Positions 6,348-8,516 of a DNA stretch of 8,516 nt are shown here, in pieces. Each line of letters opens with the position of its first letter. Positions within the stretch are counted from its first letter, which is position 1. The stretch is from positions 1-8,516 of the forward strand of contig JAJZEJ010000660.1 of NCBI GenBank assembly GCA_021828635.1, given 5' to 3'. Origin of the DNA: Chloroflexota bacterium. GTDB lineage: Bacteria > Chloroflexota > Ktedonobacteria > Ktedonobacterales > Ktedonobacteraceae. Position numbers and translations under genes: made by a program. The notes beneath the pieces are model-generated. The model saw nothing but the letters and a program-made list of their open reading frames with translations. It searched no databases and was not told where the DNA came from.

Positions 6348-6352
6348 GGGAG
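6348..6352 (+). promoter_or_regulatory. Shine-Dalgarno site that decides the CheW start
   Basis: GGGAG lies 7 bases before GTG 6360. The earlier in-frame GTG at 6315 has GGAG overlapping the start codon itself and GAAGG 13 bases away, so 6360 is preferred. Confidence 0.5.
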
Positions 6353-6359
6353 CAGTGTT

Positions 6360-6980
6360 GTGAATAATGAATCTCAGACGAGGCTACAGGACGATGCTCT
6401 TGCCGTGCTGCAACGGCAGGTGAAGAATTCGTCATCTGCTGCTGCTTTACAATTACAATTGGAGCAGGCCAGGCAATTGCTCAAGGATGGCATGCCTACT
6501 CCTGGTATGTCTCCTGTAGCTCTACCCGTTGCAGATCAATACCTGACCTTCTCGTTGCTGGACCGCGATTTTGCAGTGAAGGCCGACGCTGTACAAGGCG
6601 TCGAGCGATTGGGTGTCCTCACACCCATACCGAATGTCGCTTCCTGGGTAAAAGGCGTTATGAACCTGCGTGGTTCGATCATTTCGGTTGTTGATCTGCG
6701 TGCATTCTTGGGCCTTGAGTCTCTTCCTCTCAATGCACGTACACGCCTATTATCACTGCAATATAATGATATGATTATCTGCATTATGGTAGATGCGATC
6801 AGTGAGATGCTGGCAATTCCTCCCTCCACAATTGCCAGTGGAAGTATACGGCAATCATCTATGCCGCAATGGGTCACGCCGTATGCCAGAGGAATGGCGT
6901 TGGTGAATAACCGGGCGATCATTCTTTTGGAAGTAGCGCGACTTCTTTTTTCAGAGAAGATGCAGCATTATGAGGTATAA
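6360..6980 (+). CDS. cheW: CheW-type chemosensory adaptor, PilI/PixI-like
   Basis: Scaffold protein that links the receptor to a CheA-type kinase at the inner face of the membrane. With the GTG start at 6360 it has 206 residues; an earlier GTG at 6315 would add 15. Residues about 57-200 form a CheW domain: opening strand DQYLTFSLLDRDFAV, the segment VASWVKGVMNLRGSIISVVDLR with the hallmark NLRG at 102-105, and the closing strand GMALVNNRAIILLEVARLL. The first 50 residues are an extension before the fold, Gln/Leu-rich and probably coiled-coil (LQLQLEQARQLL), followed by a Pro/Met linker; classical CheW lacks this. It lies between PilH-like and PilJ-like genes, as pilI/pixI does. The gap of 138 bases to the receptor gene holds a candidate promoter. 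The domain assignment is firm; the extension's role is unknown. Confidence 0.93.
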   Translation: MNNESQTRLQDDALAVLQRQVKNSSSAAALQLQLEQARQLLKDGMPTPGMSPVALPVADQYLTFSLLDRDFAVKADAVQGVERLGVLTPIPNVASWVKGVMNLRGSIISVVDLRAFLGLESLPLNARTRLLSLQYNDMIICIMVDAISEMLAIPPSTIASGSIRQSSMPQWVTPYARGMALVNNRAIILLEVARLLFSEKMQHYEV

Positions 6981-7069
6981 CACCGGCAAGCTCTGTTCCT
7001 GACTACTAGAACCTCTTGTAACAGTAGCATGTGAACCGTTTTTATTTTATCAACAAGAGTTTTGAACAG

Positions 7070-7098
7070 TTGTCACATCTGTGCGTTTTGAATACATT
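7070..7098 (+). promoter_or_regulatory. Candidate sigma-70 promoter for the PilJ-like receptor
   Basis: TTGTCA (7070-7075, 5 of 6 matches to TTGACA) and TACATT (7093-7098, 4 of 6) are separated by 17 bases. Transcription would begin near 7105, giving a short leader of about 14 bases; the AGG at 7108-7110 would be the ribosome binding site, 8 bases before ATG 7119. The 138-base gap also holds CTCTTGT (7013-7019) complementary to ACAAGAG (7053-7059). Consensus-based only. Confidence 0.33.
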
Positions 7099-7118
7099 TT
7101 GAAAGGCAGGTCTGGTGG

Positions 7119-8516
7119 ATGAATCCTGACCGCAATATAGGTGGGATGACAGTCAATACACTGATGCAAACAGGGATGATTTTCTCTGTGTTGATTGGTG
7201 CTGTCTGTATCGCCATCGTGGGCTTTTTATCATTGAATAATCCGCCCCGTAATGTCTTCCTTTCGGTTGTAGTAGCCTGCGCGATTATTGTAGTGGTTGG
7301 CATTCTCATTACTCATTATCTCGTTCAGCGTAGGATCAAGGACCGCATGATTGGTCTAGTCGATGTGTGCCGCGATTATGCCGGTGGAGATCGTGCGATG
7401 CGTGCGCCCGTTAATGGTGATGATGAATTTGCCATGCTAGCGATGGCACTCAATACGTTGCTTGATTCACAAGGCGGTACCGGTAATAATGTCAGTAATA
7501 TGGCCGCGTTAGGTTCCGGTGGTGAGGCTGCGGCCTTGCAAGCACAGATCGAAAAACTTCTGCAAGAGGTTAGTGCTGTCGGCGATGGTGATCTGCGTGT
7601 CCAGGCTGAGGTAACACCCGATACGCTAGGCGTCCTGGCTGACTCGTTTAACTATATGATTGAAGAGTTGGCAAAGGTTGTAGGACGTGTGCAATCGACA
7701 GCTGTACAAGTTACGAACGCTACACGCCGTATCCTTGATCGCTCCGCCGAACTGGCGCAAGCTTCTGAAACACAGGTGAATCAGATTGGGCAGACATCAA
7801 AGGCTGTTGAAGCCCTTGCTATCTTCGTTCAGAATGTGGCCCAGAACGCGCAGATGAGTGTGGATGCTTCTCAAGAAGCGTTACGCAACGCGACCAAAGG
7901 TCAGCAAGCTGTGCGTCAAACAATTGATGGTATGATGCAGATCCGTGAGAATGTGCAGGAGACCTCGAAAAAGATCAAGCGTCTCGGCGAACGTTCAAAC
8001 GAAATTAGTGAAATTGTTCGTATCATTGATGATATTGCCGACCAGACAAACTTGCTCGCTCTGAACGCCGCTATTCAGTCGGCGATGGCCGGTGAACATG
8101 GACGTGGTTTCGCAGTCGTCGCTGATGAAATCCGTCAACTGGCAGAACGTTCGACTGAATCGACAAAACGTATCGCAACACTGGTAAAGAGTATTCAAGG
8201 TGATACCTATGAAGCTGTGGTTGCTATGGAAGATAGCACCCAGGAAGTGGTGAAGGGGTCACAACTGGCCGATGAAGCTGGTCGCGCACTGAACTCTATC
8301 TATGGTGCGGTCGAACGTCAGACGCAGATGATTGAGAATATTGCACACACCGCGAATGACCAGACTTCGGTTGCTAACGCTGTGGCTTCGACGATGTCGC
8401 AAATCTCGGAGATTACCCGTCAAACAGACGCTGGTACTCAGGATGCGGCTGTGAGTGTAAGTTATCTGGCTGAGTTGGCTGAGCAATTGCGCTCTTCGGT
8501 GTCTACCTTCCGGCTA
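7119..8516 (+). CDS. Methyl-accepting chemotaxis protein, PilJ-like, tandem HAMP (3' end outside window)
   Basis: Receptor that controls a CheA-type kinase through CheW. The frame is open from ATG 7119 to the last base, 466 codons; AGG lies 8 bases upstream and an in-frame stop at 7089 bounds the start. Two membrane helices, about 19-39 and 46-67, are joined by only six residues (NNPPRN), so there is almost no extracytoplasmic domain. HAMP 1 spans about 66-118. A Gly/Asn-rich linker follows, then HAMP 2 at about 145-195 (GDGDLRVQAEVTPDTLGVL). The signalling domain has its hairpin tip at about 303-335: IADQTNLLALNAAIQSAMAG, then GRGFAVVADEIRQLAERS. AIQSAMAG in place of AIEAARAG, and the later KSIQGDTYEAVVAMEDSTQEVV, are typical of PilJ/PixJ. 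The last residues, SSVSTFRL, match the C-terminal end of PilJ, so only a few codons are missing. No PilJ or GAF/phytochrome sensor domain is present; the signal is unknown. Confidence 0.95.
   Translation, partial: MNPDRNIGGMTVNTLMQTGMIFSVLIGAVCIAIVGFLSLNNPPRNVFLSVVVACAIIVVVGILITHYLVQRRIKDRMIGLVDVCRDYAGGDRAMRAPVNGDDEFAMLAMALNTLLDSQGGTGNNVSNMAALGSGGEAAALQAQIEKLLQEVSAVGDGDLRVQAEVTPDTLGVLADSFNYMIEELAKVVGRVQSTAVQVTNATRRILDRSAELAQASETQVNQIGQTSKAVEALAIFVQNVAQNAQMSVDASQEALRNATKGQQAVRQTIDGMMQIRENVQETSKKIKRLGERSNEISEIVRIIDDIADQTNLLALNAAIQSAMAGEHGRGFAVVADEIRQLAERSTESTKRIATLVKSIQGDTYEAVVAMEDSTQEVVKGSQLADEAGRALNSIYGAVERQTQMIENIAHTANDQTSVANAVASTMSQISEITRQTDAGTQDAAVSVSYLAELAEQLRSSVSTFRL

Noticed and set aside
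1..8516. Mobile elements, tRNA/rRNA genes and CRISPR arrays.
   Set aside because: No transposase-like product, terminal inverted repeats, tRNA cloverleaf, rRNA sequence or regularly spaced repeat series was seen on either strand; coding sequence in a consistent style fills the window.

Overview
The window looks like chromosomal DNA from a free-living bacterium with a chemosensory system of the type IV pilus / phototaxis class (Pil-Chp in Pseudomonas, Pix/Pil in cyanobacteria). The mid-range base composition, the GAF-rich kinase with a KdpD-like core, and the DUF4388 (PATAN) protein next to single-domain receivers suggest a Chloroflexota bacterium of the Ktedonobacteria type. A cyanobacterium-like relative is the main alternative. 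This placement is inference; no rRNA or other marker gene is present. All seven genes lie on the + strand.

Region 1 (1-3385) is a two-component pair. The first gene is the 3' part of a multi-domain GAF-GAF-PAS-HisKA-HATPase kinase cut by the left edge, followed 3 bases later by an OmpR/KdpE-type response regulator. The kinase and regulator cores resemble KdpD/KdpE, but no KdpD sensor or Usp domain and no Kdp ATPase genes are visible.

Region 2 (3386-3719) is 334 bases without a convincing gene. It opens with two 10-base repeats spaced 11 bp apart, the geometry of an OmpR/PhoB-family operator, and ends with three AGC(A/G)GATA repeats just before the next ribosome binding site.

Region 3 (3720-8516) encodes, in order, a PATAN/DUF4388 protein, a PilG-like receiver, a PilH-like receiver, a CheW adaptor and a PilJ-like methyl-accepting protein that runs off the right edge. 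The last gene is open to the final base and appears only a few codons short of its end. The order matches pixG-pixH-pixI-pixJ, except that PixG's two halves (PATAN and receiver) are separate abutting genes here. The histidine kinase (CheA/ChpA/PixL-like) expected to complete the pathway is not in the window and would be predicted just downstream.

A working model, which is inference: the PilJ-like receptor and CheW hold a CheA-type kinase that phosphorylates the two receivers. The PilG-like receiver may work with the PATAN protein on the output, and the PilH-like receiver may serve as a second output or phosphate sink. The upstream two-component pair may control transcription of this cluster through the direct repeat that separates the two units. 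The chemosensory genes after the first receiver are separated by gaps of 138 to 213 bases that hold candidate promoters, a strong hairpin and inverted repeats, so the cluster is probably not one simple transcript.
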